Assembly: GCA_949361645.1 (NCBI GenBank)
Contig: OX442416.1
Span: 4,750,629 to 4,814,628 of the forward strand
Direction of reading: 5' to 3'
Source: Spongilla lacustris
Lineage: Eukaryota; Porifera; Demospongiae; Spongillida; Spongillidae
DNA length: 64,000 bases
Positions within the stretch are counted from its first letter, which is position 1. Every line of letters begins with the position of its first letter. Position numbers and translations under genes: made by a program. The notes under the pieces were generated by a model that saw nothing but the letters and a program-made list of their open reading frames with translations, was not told the DNA's origin and made no database searches. Below, piece by piece: positions 43,073-55,480 of this stretch.

Positions 43073-46000
43073 TTAATTATAGTTATTCAATTTGTATGTG
43101 TCCTCGTCACCTGGATCACATGAGCCAAACAAATGGTAAGGCAGCTTTTGAGGGGGAAAGTTACAGTTGAACACAAGTGGGGGAAGGTCTAAACCATAAG
43201 TAACTACGAGAACTGGTAGGCAATAAGACAGGCTCAAATCAACAGGATTATTGACAACATGGCAGAAATTGCCATGTGTTGATGTTTCTCCAACTTTCAG
43301 CAGTTGAGCTACAATCATTCGTGATGTACTACCAGCATAACCACTAGAAACTTCTGCACTTTGGCCAAAATATTCACCAATGCCATACGCTTGTCCACTT
43401 CGATATTTGGGGTCAAATCCATTGTGACAAATTGATTGTATGGCTTGCTCAGAGGATGTGCCATGCCAGGCAAATAGTGTAGGGGGGAAGGCCCCACCTC
43501 CAGCTAGTTTACTAGTTATGGCTTGGCAGTATCGAACCATGGCAGGACATCCAAGTTTGATGCCAGGATTTTCATCAATATGTTTAGGTTCTCCAAGTTT
43601 GAAACTCCAATTCTGTTGTACAAATGCCTTGGCACTGCTTAAAAGATATTCAAAGCACAATCGTTGTTTCTGCAATGTGTTTTTCAGACTGACTGCCATT
43701 TGGAAGTCAACACAGCTTTTTCCCAAATGGAGGGGATTCTCAACCGTACTGCACTTGACACATACATATGAATGACAACTGTTGCACTCACCATAATCAA
43801 TACCTTGAGGAAGCAAATTGTTACAGTTCTTTTGTGGGCAGAAAATAAGTGGGTGGTGTGGCTGAGTTTTGACAAATAGTTTGGCACTGGTAATGCAAGC
43901 CTCATCAAATGTATGGGCTGGCACATCACTTCGTATATTCTTGATAGAAATCAACTCAAAACAAATGGGGCAGCAAATTCCTTGTGGAGTAGGTGCCTGG
44001 ATAAATTCGTCACAGAGTATCTTTTTACAACTCCTACAGCAGGAATGTCCACAAATACACAACTGCCCACCATCCCGCACTTTACACTTCACACAAGATT
44101 GATCAACTATTTTGCGGTCATCCCCACACAAATCCAACACTATCTTTTGAATGCCTTCCTTACAATACTTGAAAATATTTTCACGTTCTCTTACTGGAAT
44201 ATCCGGGTTAATAACAATTTCAATTGTATCCAATGATTTCAAGAACACTATCTTTGCACTGCTGGTTCCTTCTTGCAAGGCCTGAAGGCGCTTACTTCCA
44301 GCACAGGGCATTTGAAATATAGAGGCAATAGTGGTGTAATATATTACGCAGTCATACCTCCCCTCAAATTCATTGGAGTAGGTACCAATGTTTCTCATAA
44401 ATTGACCTTGATTGCTCTGTGGTCCATAGATGGTTAGACCAAACACTTCACCAGCATTTGATACACGAGGCTCTACACACACCCCACTGTCATTTGCATA
44501 TTGAAAAAGACATCCATTTGAGTAGAGTTCAGTGACCAAAACCTGCAGAAACAAACCTTATGAATGAGGATGCAATGCAAGCATAAGAAATTGATACAGC
44601 TTTTGGGACAAAAGGCAGGACTCGATTGACTGTTGTAATGCCCACTTCTAAACTTGAATGTTCTTAGGTTTGTTTTGTCTAAAAGAGGATTTCATTATAG
44701 CATTTTTTTATGTGCTACAGGCATTCATGTATATTTCTGAAGACGTTATTGAATATTTTAATTTTTCTTAGTTTTAATTTAGCATGAGCAATGCGTGATA
44801 TTATGATGCAAATTTTGTCATGTAAACTTCTTGAAAAACGATGTTATGAGAGTTTCGCATTCAGATAGTGCACACCAACTAGTTTGAACAGATATAACTA
44901 TGGAATGATTTGAAATTTGGTTGTTGTGCCCAATAAATTCACTTTGGATTCAATTCATTCTGTGTACAAAAGTGGATCGAAATAGCCGCACAGGTCTTGG
45001 CTAATCCAATTGTTCTGTAGCCGGAATTATTTTACTGTTATCAAGTAGCTGGGGAGGATAAGGATTTCCCCATATATAAAGTAAAAATTCTATTTCATGA
45101 TTTTGGGCTTGTCCTTCAGCCATTATGTGTTCTAAACAACCTAGATCAAATAACCGGATTGGTAACAAACTAATAAATCAAACTAATAAATAATAAATGA
45201 AACAGAGCCACAGTTTTACTATGATATACTGAGAAATCCTAAACATGAGTGCAATTTTTATACTTTTAACTGAAACATTTATCATGGAACACTGTAGAAC
45301 CTTGGAAACTGAAACCCTTGGTGTGATGAAGTTTCATACCTAATACTAGGTCTTGAAAGCTACCCATTGCATAACACTACAATTATACAGTTCAACATAG
45401 CTTTTGGATGTCCATGGGCACTAATCTCTTTAATTCACAATGTAACTGAAGTACAATTTTATATTGCAATTGTACCCATCAACCTTATATTCCACCAAAG
45501 GTATTGTCTCCTAATTCACCTTACAATTATTTTAAAAAGTGCAGTACGCAAGGTTGAATGAGTGCATTGGTAATTCAAGCGTAATGCACCACGCAACATT
45601 GTACATGAACATTCATACCTGCTGTTTTCGCTCTCCAAGGTGTATCTTTAGAGGGCATAAATATGACTGTAGAGCTTGTGCACACAAGGTAACTTGCTTT
45701 GGGGACTTTCCATTAAAGATTACTTTCTTGGATTTTAATATAGAAAACTCCACAGCAAATTTTTTGGCCACACAACTTGCAAGGGATTGGACGTCATACA
45801 GTTCAGGATGCTGCACATGAATCACAGCCTCAGCATACAATTTTCCTTCAGGCCACGAGCTGATGTGGCTATTGTTAGTAATAAATTGTTCAGCATCTAG
45901 AGTATTAGCAAACAAAAGACCAAGGGTAATAGGAGACTGCATCACTGCAGCTTCAAGAGCGACAGATATTGATTTTTGGTGTCCCATTTTTGTTTTAATT

Positions 46001-49000
46001 TGCTTTGTAAAGCGTATCTGTCCAAGGGAGCTCTGGGTAATGTTATTTTTTGCTCGCAAGAAAGCATCCTGGGACGTTGCATTAGGTAAGTGAACAAATG
46101 CTTGATCACCTGTAATATTAATTTTAGGATTCCCCAGCTCGATGTCTTGATCCATACAGGACTGCAAATGTTCTACAATTATTGTTTCTGACATAGCATG
46201 GGGTGGAATATTGCGCAGCCGAAGAGAAAATGATGGAGGGTACACAGTTGTAATGCTAATGGGGTTCGGTAACAAGTGTTCCAGTTGACATCGTGCAATA
46301 CTTTCATCCAATTTCACCTTAAGGATTAATTTCTGACCCTGGTCTTTACTGGCGATAGCAGACTGAGCACCTGCAACAGAGCTTCCTTGAGTATTAATCT
46401 TGGAAGCCTTCCCAGCAGATAACTCATCGCAGAAAACAGCGATTGCATACGGTTCTCCAGAAATAGTGCCCTCCTTGCGTTGAAGTGGATAGTAGCGATG
46501 CCACTTGATGGTATGATCAGAGATATTTGCCTTTGCACATATCCAAGATTTCAATTCATCATTGGATTTGACAGGTGGATTGATAAATTTTACCTTCAGT
46601 GTGTTGCCAATTTGCTCCAATACATTAACACGGAGACCCCCAATAACAGTAACATATCCTGACCCTTCACCAATCAGCACAACTTGCTCATATTCCCGTT
46701 CCACTTTTAACTTCATTTCAATAAATTTTGAAGCATAAATGCTTACATCTGCAGCAATGTCCTGTGGAGCAGACACACAGATAGCATTTTTCTCAGAATC
46801 ATAGTAACATGAGACGAACTCTACCAAATGCTTTTTTTCTTCCATGATTTCAAGAGATGAAATTTGAGTCTGAAGATGCTTGAGAAATATTTTGCTCAAA
46901 TTTTCACGACAATAACAGATACTCATTTGAAGGGAATGTTTTGAAATCTGTTGTAGTTGCAAATCTGTTAACCAGTCCTCTTTAATAGGATGAGCATTAT
47001 CTGCAATTGTCATGCCATTTGGAATCTTTGTAATCGACATGGCCACAAAATATGGAGGAGCCCCTTGTTTTGCCCTAGCAATGGCCAAAGCCGTAGAATG
47101 AGAAAGATGAGCTTTCATTGAACTAAAAACTAGATAAGCGCCAGCTTTTGGATTACATGGCAAAATCATGTGTCCCAGCTGATCATGAAATGCGCCAAGA
47201 AGACAGCGGCCTACGATTTCAAGGGTATCAACATCACTATCATTAGCTAACTCATTAAGGCTTTTCCCATCTAATTTTCTTATTCTTCTATTCTGTAAAA
47301 TTGCCATAACAGAAACATCATTTTTATGAATTATTTCCAGCATTTTGTTATTCAGCCCCTGGGTATTAGAATGGCGTGTGCGGCATGACCGGCAACCATT
47401 GTTACGCTTCATCATATGAGAAGGAATCTTTCTATAACATCCATTGCAAATGGAGGTTGCCTTGTCTACACTTCCAGCTTGAATCCAACCACAATAAACT
47501 GACAGGAGATAAAGTAAGTCACTCTCATATTTAGCAGCTTCATCAGCCATACGCTTTTTTACTTCATTGCGACCTGCCTTGCCCCCTGCCATAAAAAATA
47601 ATGAGCCAGGTGCACTCAAGATGGCGGCAATACTAGACGCTACTTTGCCTTGCCCATATTGCTCTTGAGCAGTTGCAACAAAATGACTTAATCGTGGATC
47701 AAATGGTAAATCATTAAAAAATTTCCCACGCTCAGTTATATTACACTCTGTATCAAGGCAGTCAAAAGATTTTAGTGTTTGCAACGATGAATCAATCAGA
47801 TCCCCTCTCGGAGGGTTGATGAATGGAAATGTGCATGGATCATGACCAATCTGGCAGAGCTGTAATATTACAAGATCAAGAGATGAACGGAGTATTTCAG
47901 GTGTGATATGCTGTCTGGTGAGCCATTCCTGCTTATACAAACGAATACAATGGCCAGGTGCTGTTCTACCAGCACGACCTTTACGCTGATCTGCACTGGA
48001 TCTGGAGATGTACACAAGTTCCAAAACGGTCATATGACGTTTAGGATCATAGCGAGCTTCCTTTGCCAACCCAGTGTCAATCACAAGGCGCACATTGGGG
48101 ACAGTCAAAGATGTCTCTGCAACATTTGTGCAAAAAATAACCATGCGCAAGGTCCCTCTGCAGTCATCAAAATTAAGGACTCTATTCTGTTCTTCAGGTG
48201 GAAGATTACCATAGAGCGGCAAGCCAATCCATTCAGGGTTAGCTTCATTAGAGAACTGACACAAGGCATTGTCCACTTCACCACTGCCTGGTAGGAACAC
48301 CAAACAGTGGCCTTCCTGGTGGATCTTTAAACTCTTGATCACTTTTGATATTAGATACCCACTTTTCAAAAGGTCATCGTCCTCATCTATGTCATCAACA
48401 TATTCAACCTCAACAGGAAAGGTTCGTCCAGGGACTATTAATGGCTTACTGACACTGGTCTCACTAAAAAAGAAATCTAGGAAAGGTTTTGGGTCAATGG
48501 TAGCTGATGCAACAACAACATGAAAATCTTCTTTGCGATTTTTTCTCACTAGTTTTGCAATCCCTAAAACCAAGTCTGTATTCAAGCTCCGCTCATGTGC
48601 TTCATCAATAATCAAGACAGAAACCTTCATAAGATTTGCATCCTTTTGAGCCATACGAACAAGAGATGAATCAGTCATTAACATTATACGCTGTCCTTTA
48701 ACTGAATTGCCACCACCAACAGTATAACCAACATTTTTTCCTGTTGAAGTGCCATCAAATTCCAGTGACATTCTCTGTGCAACAGATATAGCTGCAATTA
48801 CTCTGGGCTGTGTACAGATAATTAGACCACCAAAAGCATCAGCACAGTATTGAGGAAGCTGAGTGGTTTTTCCAGACCCAGTTTCAGCAGTCACAACAAG
48901 AACTTTCTCCCTCTTAAGCCGACTTATGAACTCATCATGGCTGCTATAAATAGGTAGTGCAGCTGTTATTCGCTCCTGCTGCCTCGTTTCTAAAGATTTC

Positions 49001-49791
49001 AGATAAGTCACTCCAAGCAAAGTGCCATCTGGATTCCAATCATTGAAATGAAGATGCTCACAGTCAATGTTTGTACAGTTCACAGTTTGACATATTTTAG
49101 GACGGGTTGGCGGATGGCTGAGAGAACACCTTACATCAAAACAAGTCTCGAGTAAAGGGCAAACGTTATGACCAGGTGGATGACGTTTATCACAAGCGAT
49201 ATTAAAACACTGATTTCTTAATGGACATATTAGGTTTTCGTGAGAAGTTGGGTGATCTGAAAGGCAATCATAATGCTCACGCAATCTTCCTGCTGAACGC
49301 GCTTGTCTCTTGGAGCTTTCATAGCGTGAATCTGTATAACATTTTGGTTGTTGTAGAGGATGGTGATACTGACACATAATATCTCTGCATATTCCTGCAT
49401 TTTGACAAGCAGACATTGGATGCAACGTTGGATAGTCATTCGAAGTGCAATTCAGACGAATATCACAGCATACTGGATGGTCTCCAGGGCGTATATCCTT
49501 ATAATCAAACCTATTACAAGCAGCACTCAGCATGCAGACAGAACTGCCACTATCATGCAATGTATTAGATTCTGACATATGTTCAGTAGAGGACTTCTGA
49601 GTGGGGTTGAAATCATAATGGGGTGGTGGATTCTTTCCATCAAGGTGGACAAAGCAAGAGTTCTCTTGCCTAGACTTGCAATTAACTGTATTAGACCTTG
49701 CCTCCATTCTGTCAGGGTGTACATAGCGACAGTTTGGGCGTCTGCACCTTGCTCCATATCTGCACAATTGAGTATTTCTCTTCTCTGCCAT
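43073..49791 (-). CDS. CCCH-DEAH helicase-RING-IBR-PARP fusion protein
   Basis: Two exons: 45619-49791 (1391 codons) and 43073-44542 (489 codons plus stop), joined in phase 0 across a 1076-bp intron (donor CAG|GTATGA, acceptor TTTCTGCAG). N-terminus: six or so CCCH-like fingers (CRYGARCRRPNCRYVHP at 10-26; others to about 245). Helicase: Walker A AETGSGKTTQLP (about 300-311), DEAH (about 393), SAT (about 427), RKGRAGRT (about 600), then helicase-associated regions. Second exon: RING-like CVKC...CGHSCCRSC...CCPIC (152-200 of that exon), IBR with six Cys plus His-x4-Cys (241-280), and a PARP-type domain with WHGTS (about 361) and YGIGEYFG (about 391). The usual third-position Glu is not evident, so mono-ADP-ribosylation or inactivity is likely. 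Plant DEAH11/12 proteins share DEAH plus RING-IBR but end in RING2; CCCH-PARP proteins of vertebrates (PARP12/13) sense RNA. An RNA-triggered modifying enzyme, possibly in defence, is inference. Confidence 0.88.
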
Positions 49792-51062
49792 GGAATCACT
49801 ATTATAACATGATTAAGAGACAAATAATTTATTTCCACACATTGGTTTTGTATCCCATCCCCATCTGGTCCACCTTGTAGCTTATTTTATTTTTTCAGAT
49901 ACATGTGTAGGTCCTACTCACCCTAAGACACTTAACCACTTTTTGGCCATTCCTTTTCTCCTTGTTTAGCATAGTTTGTTTACACAGTAACCAGCGTTAA
50001 TTAAAATCATTATTAACACGGGTTACTGTGTAATTTGCAAAATGAGAAGAAACAAAATGGCACCTATTATTTTTACTGATATACAGTACAGTGATCTATC
50101 TGTGAAAAAATGGTGAAAAGTGTATTATTTTTAGCTACCTTAAATTCTCACTACAAATTCATTGCAAGATCACACACCCATAAACAGTAACTAAGTTATT
50201 CTTACATCTTATAGGTGCAACTCCATGATCTCCTTTATTAAGTGCAGTCAAGGTTCAAGCTATTGTCATTCGGTCTCTAAAAAATTAATTATTTCAGGCA
50301 GTAATAATTTATACAAATGGACCAGCATTAAGTATACAAGTGTAGCATTTACATCTTTGGGGTAAATATTATACGAGAGTAGTATGTCAATATAAGGGTG
50401 TGACATATTCAAGGGAGTACAATTTGCTGTGAAATGACTGGGGCTTTTGCTTCCTTTTGTTAGTACATTGGATACTAGCATCAGAGGTAATATATTATCT
50501 CAACTACATGTACATCTATGGTAGTATAGTTGATCATGCAAATGCACTTGTAGCAGCAGCGGGTATACAATAAGTGCCCTCAAGGCTATACATGTATTTA
50601 GTCCTCTGCACCTCTTTATTTACTGATGTGATCGCTCCTAGTCATTTGATTTTAATAATAGCACATCACACATATGCATAAGTTCATTTCTACAGCACTC
50701 TCCATCACTACTACACATGGGGAAAGTCAGAACCGTTTCTTGATACGTGATCATATGAATGAAAGGTGTCTGAAAGATCAGTGAAAATGTCAAATCCACC
50801 TGTTGTGGATTTATAATAGTAAGTGGAGTATCATTGTTCCACCCATTACAGCCATTCAACTGCGAGCAGACACAAACGCACATGTTAACAAAGATTATAG
50901 TAGAAGATTCTCAAAATTAGAATGTGTACTGATATAATTATTTGAATGCAGGTATTCTAAATATGACCTTAGCAAATATCCAAAAATAATTGCCATGGAT
51001 CCCACGATTTGTCCATCCGAACTATAGTAATGATGCCATTTTTGTAACAATCCTAATCATCA
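49792..51062. other. Intergenic; upstream of helicase-PARP gene
   Basis: AT-rich with short ORFs. No convincing TATA box. 49975-50035 contains GTTTACACAGTAACC and its near inverse GGTTACTGTGTAA, a small dyad of about 15 bp. N-terminal exons of the hAT relic may lie near 50950-51060 but cannot be framed. Confidence 0.45.
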
Positions 51063-51400
51063 GTGAGTGTTACTAAATCAAAGTACTATTCGGTCATTTT
51101 AGATTGCACTCCTGATGTTAGCCGCAAAGAGCAAATGATTGTAGTCCTGCATTCAGTTAAACTAGGTAACAAAACAGTTCACATTGTAGAACATTTTGTA
51201 GGGTTTTTGCACGTCCAAGAAAGCACTGGCATTGGGATAACAAAAGCATTTAAACTAGATAAGCTCGGTTTATCCATTTCCTACTGCTGCGGCCAGGGAT
51301 ATGACAATGGTACAAATATGCTTGGTTGCATCAGCGGTGTTCAGGCCCGAATTCTAGAACTAAACAAACGAGCCTTATGTCTATCTGCGCAAGCATCACG

Positions 51401-53144
51401 TTCCCCAGGGGTAACGCGAATAACATTATAGATTACAATGAAGCAAGCAAAGAAAAATTACACTACTCATACATACTCCATAGTGTTACATGTAAAAGTG
51501 CATAGTTTTATAGTTTAGGTATGCCGTGTATCTTTTCCTTGTGTGTGGCTGGCCTTCCACTGTAGTGTTAACAAGAACCTCCTTAGTGTCTTACCTTTCC
51601 AGCCCAAAGCAATCATTGGGACATCTTCAATTGTTGCAGTTGCAGCATGATGGTCACCCCTCTGGTACTGACAATTGTCCAAGTACTTTGCAAGGAACTC
51701 ATTAGTTGCCCCCTTCACAATGCCCTGTAAAAATAAGTCTCTTTTCCCCAGCATAACATCTGCTGTTGTACTAGTGAATGCTGAGTCTGCTCTAACAATG
51801 CAATGGCTTCCAAAGTAGGGCTCACACAGCCGAAGCAACCATGCTGTGCCAGCAGGGAATCTTTATCTGCCATATCACTTTTCTTTTCTTGTATTTCTAA
51901 CTTCAACATGACACCAGTCACACCATTGGCAAGGTTTTTAAATTCTGTGCCAACCCCTTTTGGCTTGCGAATTATCTTTTGGGTGTATGGGAGAGCATCT
52001 GGCATGTCATCTGCCTTTCTACTAATCCAGGATGCAAATGACTCATCTGCAACAAGACAGCTGGAAGGACGAATCATATCAAGCCTGCGCTGATTGAATT
52101 CATCGACAAGTGTGCGGACTGGGTGCCACCTGTCACTTTAATTGAAAGTTGTGGGATCAGGAAAAGTCAAATAGCGAAGGATAGTTTCAAACCTTCTTTG
52201 CCCCATACCAAATCGATTTCCCCATGCTGGAGCAGGAAAGAGGCTATCCTCACTTTTTTCGGCACTCCAATACCTGTCACAGTCTCCATATGGATGCAAA
52301 GTCATGCCATACAAAAAACAATTAAGCACCTTCAGTACCTCCTGTGGTGATGTTTCTGCCTGCCCAGCGTCTTTCAGTACTGTTGATGTCCAAAATGCAA
52401 AATCAGCCACCATATGGGTTGGAAACATCAGCAGGAAAAAGTCTTACACGGATATACTGAAAATGTGTGCATCATCTCCCCACAGAATACTCATGCTGTG
52501 ATGATCTCCATCGAAGTGTTCAGCAGTGATGGCATCAACTGCTGTCCATTGTATTCCATCCAACTGCTGTCCATTGTATTCCAACAAGCGGATTATCGAG
52601 AGGGGTGGGTCTCGCAGAGTGGCTTCAATTATGGGGTTCTCTCCAGGAGCATCATCTGAAGACTCATTTTTATCCTCATCATCGCAAGAACTGTTCATAT
52701 CGTCATCTTCAGGCTCAAGGTCGCGTGTATCACGAGTGAGACTGTGTGCGTTCAGCAGCATATCGATATCTGGTTTGTCCCACCTTACTCGCCACTTTGC
52801 CAACGGTCCCACTCCTACCTTTTCCGTTACTTTTCGACGCAATTGAACCTTGGATGCCTGCTTCCCAAACTCAGTTGTAGCTTTTCTGGAGCCAAAAACT
52901 TTTGTAGCATTTGCGCACACTCTATCACCAACACTCAAGCCGTTCGCCATTATCGTAACGTACAAACAATGTGAAACAGTGGAAATCAAAACAAGTGTAG
53001 CGCAAAGCGTAGATATCACTATCAGTATTTACGTGCAGGCGGATGTTGGGATCAGATAGTAATGCCACATAGTGAAGGATTTGTGCATTGCCATTATATC
53101 TAGTGAGATGTAGAGGCCAGCAAATGTGCGTTACCCTTGGGGAA
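51401..53144 (-). mobile_element. Degenerate piggyBac/PGBD-like element nested in the hAT relic
   Basis: Bounded by an inverted 17-bp repeat: TTCCCCAGGGGTAACGC at 51401-51417 and its complement (one mismatch) at 53128-53144. A further direct-orientation copy follows at 53151-53167, making a hairpin at the right border. The element carries a minus-strand transposase relic and interrupts the hAT ORF. The canonical TTAA target duplication was not found at these borders, so the exact ends are uncertain. Confidence 0.7.
51515..52950 (-). pseudogene. piggyBac-like (PGBD) transposase, disrupted
   Basis: Begins MANGLSVGDRVCANATKVF at 52950. Downstream come WRVRWDKPDIDMLL, an acidic linker (EPEDDDMNSSCDDEDKNES), DFFLLMFPTHMVADF, CDRYWSAEKSEDSLFP, RRFETILRYLTFPDP, RPSSCLVADESFASW and RLCEPYFGSHCIVRADSAF, in the order expected of the PGBD/DDE_Tnp_1_7 family; the 'VADES' and 'RADSAF' segments carry the expected catalytic acidic residues. 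It is broken by in-frame TAA at 52444-52446 and 52138-52140 and by a frameshift near 51835. The reading otherwise stays in one frame, so decay is moderate. Confidence 0.85.
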
Positions 53145-54209
53145 TGTTCATTCCCCAAGGGTAACGCCTGATCATTAAACACTTATTTGTGCCTTGTAGC
53201 TGTCACAGTTTTAAACCTAGTCCTGGGGGATATGGCAAAGTCATCAGTGACTGTGGTAACTTTTTCTGGCATTGTGCAACAAATTTAAATTCTATTGTCT
53301 GCCTCAGTGCTAAGAGAGCAAGTTTTAAAAAGTCATGTGAACAGTTTTATGCTTAAACCATTGTCTGGAACAAGATGGGAATGCGGTGTTCACAGTGTCA
53401 AAGGCATCAGATATCAATATATGATGCTCTTATTGATCATTCTGAAACACCAGATGACTGTAAATGCCAGTCTGAAGCTGTTTCGGTAGCACAGAACAAA
53501 AACGTTATAAGTATTTATTAATGGTGAGCTAGATTCTATTTCAGTTTAACCTATTAAGTAAAAGATGATGCAATGTAATGACATGGAGCTAGATAGCTGC
53601 CTAGAATTGCTGCAAAATGTTCAGGAGTTTCTAATTCAATTAAAGGCCGATGGTTCTATTAACTCCAAAATTACAGCTAGCGGGTTGGTTGAATGTTTTG
53701 ATGGTTCAGGCTGTTATGTCTCTGAGGTAAAGATTTCAACAATTTAAAGGATTTCAACAGAACTTTGGTTTTCTTTTTAAAATCCCATCTCTTAAAAACT
53801 GCAGGAAGCATTGCATCACTTTGAAATACTTGCTATCTGATGGTAATGAGGATAGTGACATTGAATTTATTCACTGAGCTGCTAAAAGTGCTAATCCATA
53901 TAGAATGCTACTCCAGTGGATGTATTATTCTACATGCACTGCAAAAGATTGGATGAAGTGCTGAAGAATGTAACAACAGCACTGCACATTTTATTGACAA
54001 CTCCTATTACAGTTGCATCAGCAGAATGGAGCTCTTGCAAACCAGAAACTTATAAAGACTTTTCTGTGGTCAACAATGACGGAAATTGTTCAATTGAAAG
54101 CATGGCTCTGATTTCAATTGAACATGAAATTGCAGCAACCTTGGAGTACGGCAAATTAATTGACTTGTTTTCAGCCATTAAAGCTAGAAAAATCACTTTT
54201 CATGTATAA

Positions 54210-54802
54210 AGAACTTACAATGTGTAAATATTCATTATTTTCATGTGTTGATTGACAATTACGTTACACATTGTGTCGCGGCAATTCAATTTGAATTCAG
54301 GATCGTATCACGCAGATTAAATATTAATCAATTCAAGACGAGCCTGTAGCCTGGTCAGGAAAATGGGTGATTCGGAAAAAAGAAAAATGTGGACCCAAAG
54401 TGGGCATGGGTCACCAAAAGGGGGAGGGTACGGAAGGGGGATGTGCCCTCTCCGGTGTGTCGCGTGGAAGCTTTTGATTTGGCAACACAAAAGAATTAAT
54501 GTACATGTACCAAAACCAAAACTCACAACCAAAAAATAAACAAGATGAACAATTCAATTTCATGCAACCTTCCAAGGTGAGCTGCTGATATGAAAAGAGG
54601 GGAAGGGGCTAAACCTAACATGTCGTTTTGCTATGCAATCTAAATTGATCTTCGCTTTTTTTTTTTTTTTAAACAATGCTTCTGATTCAATGGCTGCTTA
54701 GTCATATATGAATTAATGGCACATGAAAAATACTACATATTTAGGCAGGTTATACATTTATATACACACACAATTAACAGTGACAGAGTGTTTTAACAGA
54801 AT
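54210..54802. other. Intergenic, no gene seen
   Basis: Short ORFs; a T15-type run near 54655-54670. A G-rich patch (AAAAGGGGGAGGGTACGG near 54416) resembles the dispersed G-rich repeat. Confidence 0.4.
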
Positions 54803-55030
54803 TCAAGGGCGGATAATAGAGTCAAGTTCAAGCTTCCTTGGGTGCAAATGGGCATAGCGTGTGACAACTTCATCTAAGTCCACGTCCATGTCATAATGTA
54901 TATGCAGGAGAGCAAGGCTAGAAAGACGGCTATTTCCCATCGAGGTTCTCATATAATTGTGCAGTCTTCGAAGAGCACTAGCACTTCGCTCGTTCACGCT
55001 CTCTTTTCTTTTGTTGGGAGCTACCCGGCA
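54803..55030 (-). pseudogene. hAT transposase C-terminal fragment
   Basis: A minus-strand stretch reads NERSASALRRLHNYMRTSMG, then LSSLALLHIHYDMDVDLDEV, then stop at 54803. This is the hAT C-terminal dimerisation domain (family form ERSFSALRRIK.. LALLHIH). Only about 70 residues survive; no upstream part was found, and no link to the plus-strand hAT relic is evident. It belongs to a different hAT lineage from the ZMYM1-like relic. Confidence 0.8.
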
Positions 55031-55267
55031 TAGTCGATCGGCCCGGCAATTATTAAAGCGACGGTGTATAGATTAATTATTAAACCGGCACAAATTGATT
55101 TTTAATTATTGAGACGTAATTTGATATAAATACAGGTTAACCGTTACGTTATGTTATACGTTATTATTCACGGAAGCCTAATCGCCTAAATCCGCCTTAG
55201 AGAGCTGCCTGCACGGCGGCACCGTAGTACTTCCACGTAAGCGGAGTGCAGGACCTTTATCCTCTGA

Positions 55268-55480
55268 GGGGGGGGGGGGGGGGGGGGGTTCGTTCGCAGG
55301 GGCGGATCCAGGATTTAAGAAAAGGGGGGGTTGTTAATGAATAATAATTAATTAAAGAGGGGGAGGGTACGGGAGAGAGTACCCTGCCCACCCAGCTAGG
55401 GGGTCTGAGGGAGCGCTGTAAGCTCCCCCAGCAGGGTCTGGGGCGGAGCCCCATACGCCAACGCTTTTTTGAATTATTTC
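55268..55480. repeat. G/C-rich dispersed repeat, copy 1
   Basis: Starts with G21 (55268-55288), then GGGGCGGATCCAGGATTTA at 55300-55318 and a block containing CCCACCCAGCTAGG, GAGCGCTGTAAGCT and GTCTGGGGCGGAGCCCCA. The same order recurs at 62878-63060. End fragments occur near 1660, 58745 and 59735. Likely a short interspersed or transposon-derived element; the minus strand yields a common artefactual peptide (GLRPRPCWG type). Confidence 0.85.

Larger units (their letters stand above)
51063..54209 (+). pseudogene. hAT transposase relic (ZMYM1-like), interrupted
   Basis: Pieces of one transposase on the plus strand flank a nested element. 51063 to about 51385 encodes YYSVILDCTPDVSRKEQM and CGQGYDNGTNM (residues 77-86), diagnostic of the ZMYM1/DUF4371 hAT group. 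After the insertion it resumes near 53180 (LFVPCSCHS), continues with SGTRWECGVHSVK at about 53360 and, in another frame, ETPDDCKCQSEAVS. 53565-53747 and 53916-54209 give the later part, ending with the hAT dimerisation region LHILLTTPITVASAE and MALISIEHEIAATLEYGKL. Extra T bases (for example in CACAGTTTTAAACC) and other shifts break the frame at least three times, so it is dead. Function when intact: cut-and-paste DNA transposition with 8-bp target duplications (family knowledge). Confidence 0.88.

Noticed and set aside
51401..53167. Typical piggyBac TTAA borders
   Set aside because: No TTAA duplication at the 17-bp inverted ends; the only nearby TTAA (53173-53176) has no partner on the left.
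54317..54532. 71-codon minus ORF with a hydrophobic start
   Set aside because: It overlaps a G-rich repeat-like patch, lacks a recognisable domain and has no splice or polyadenylation support.
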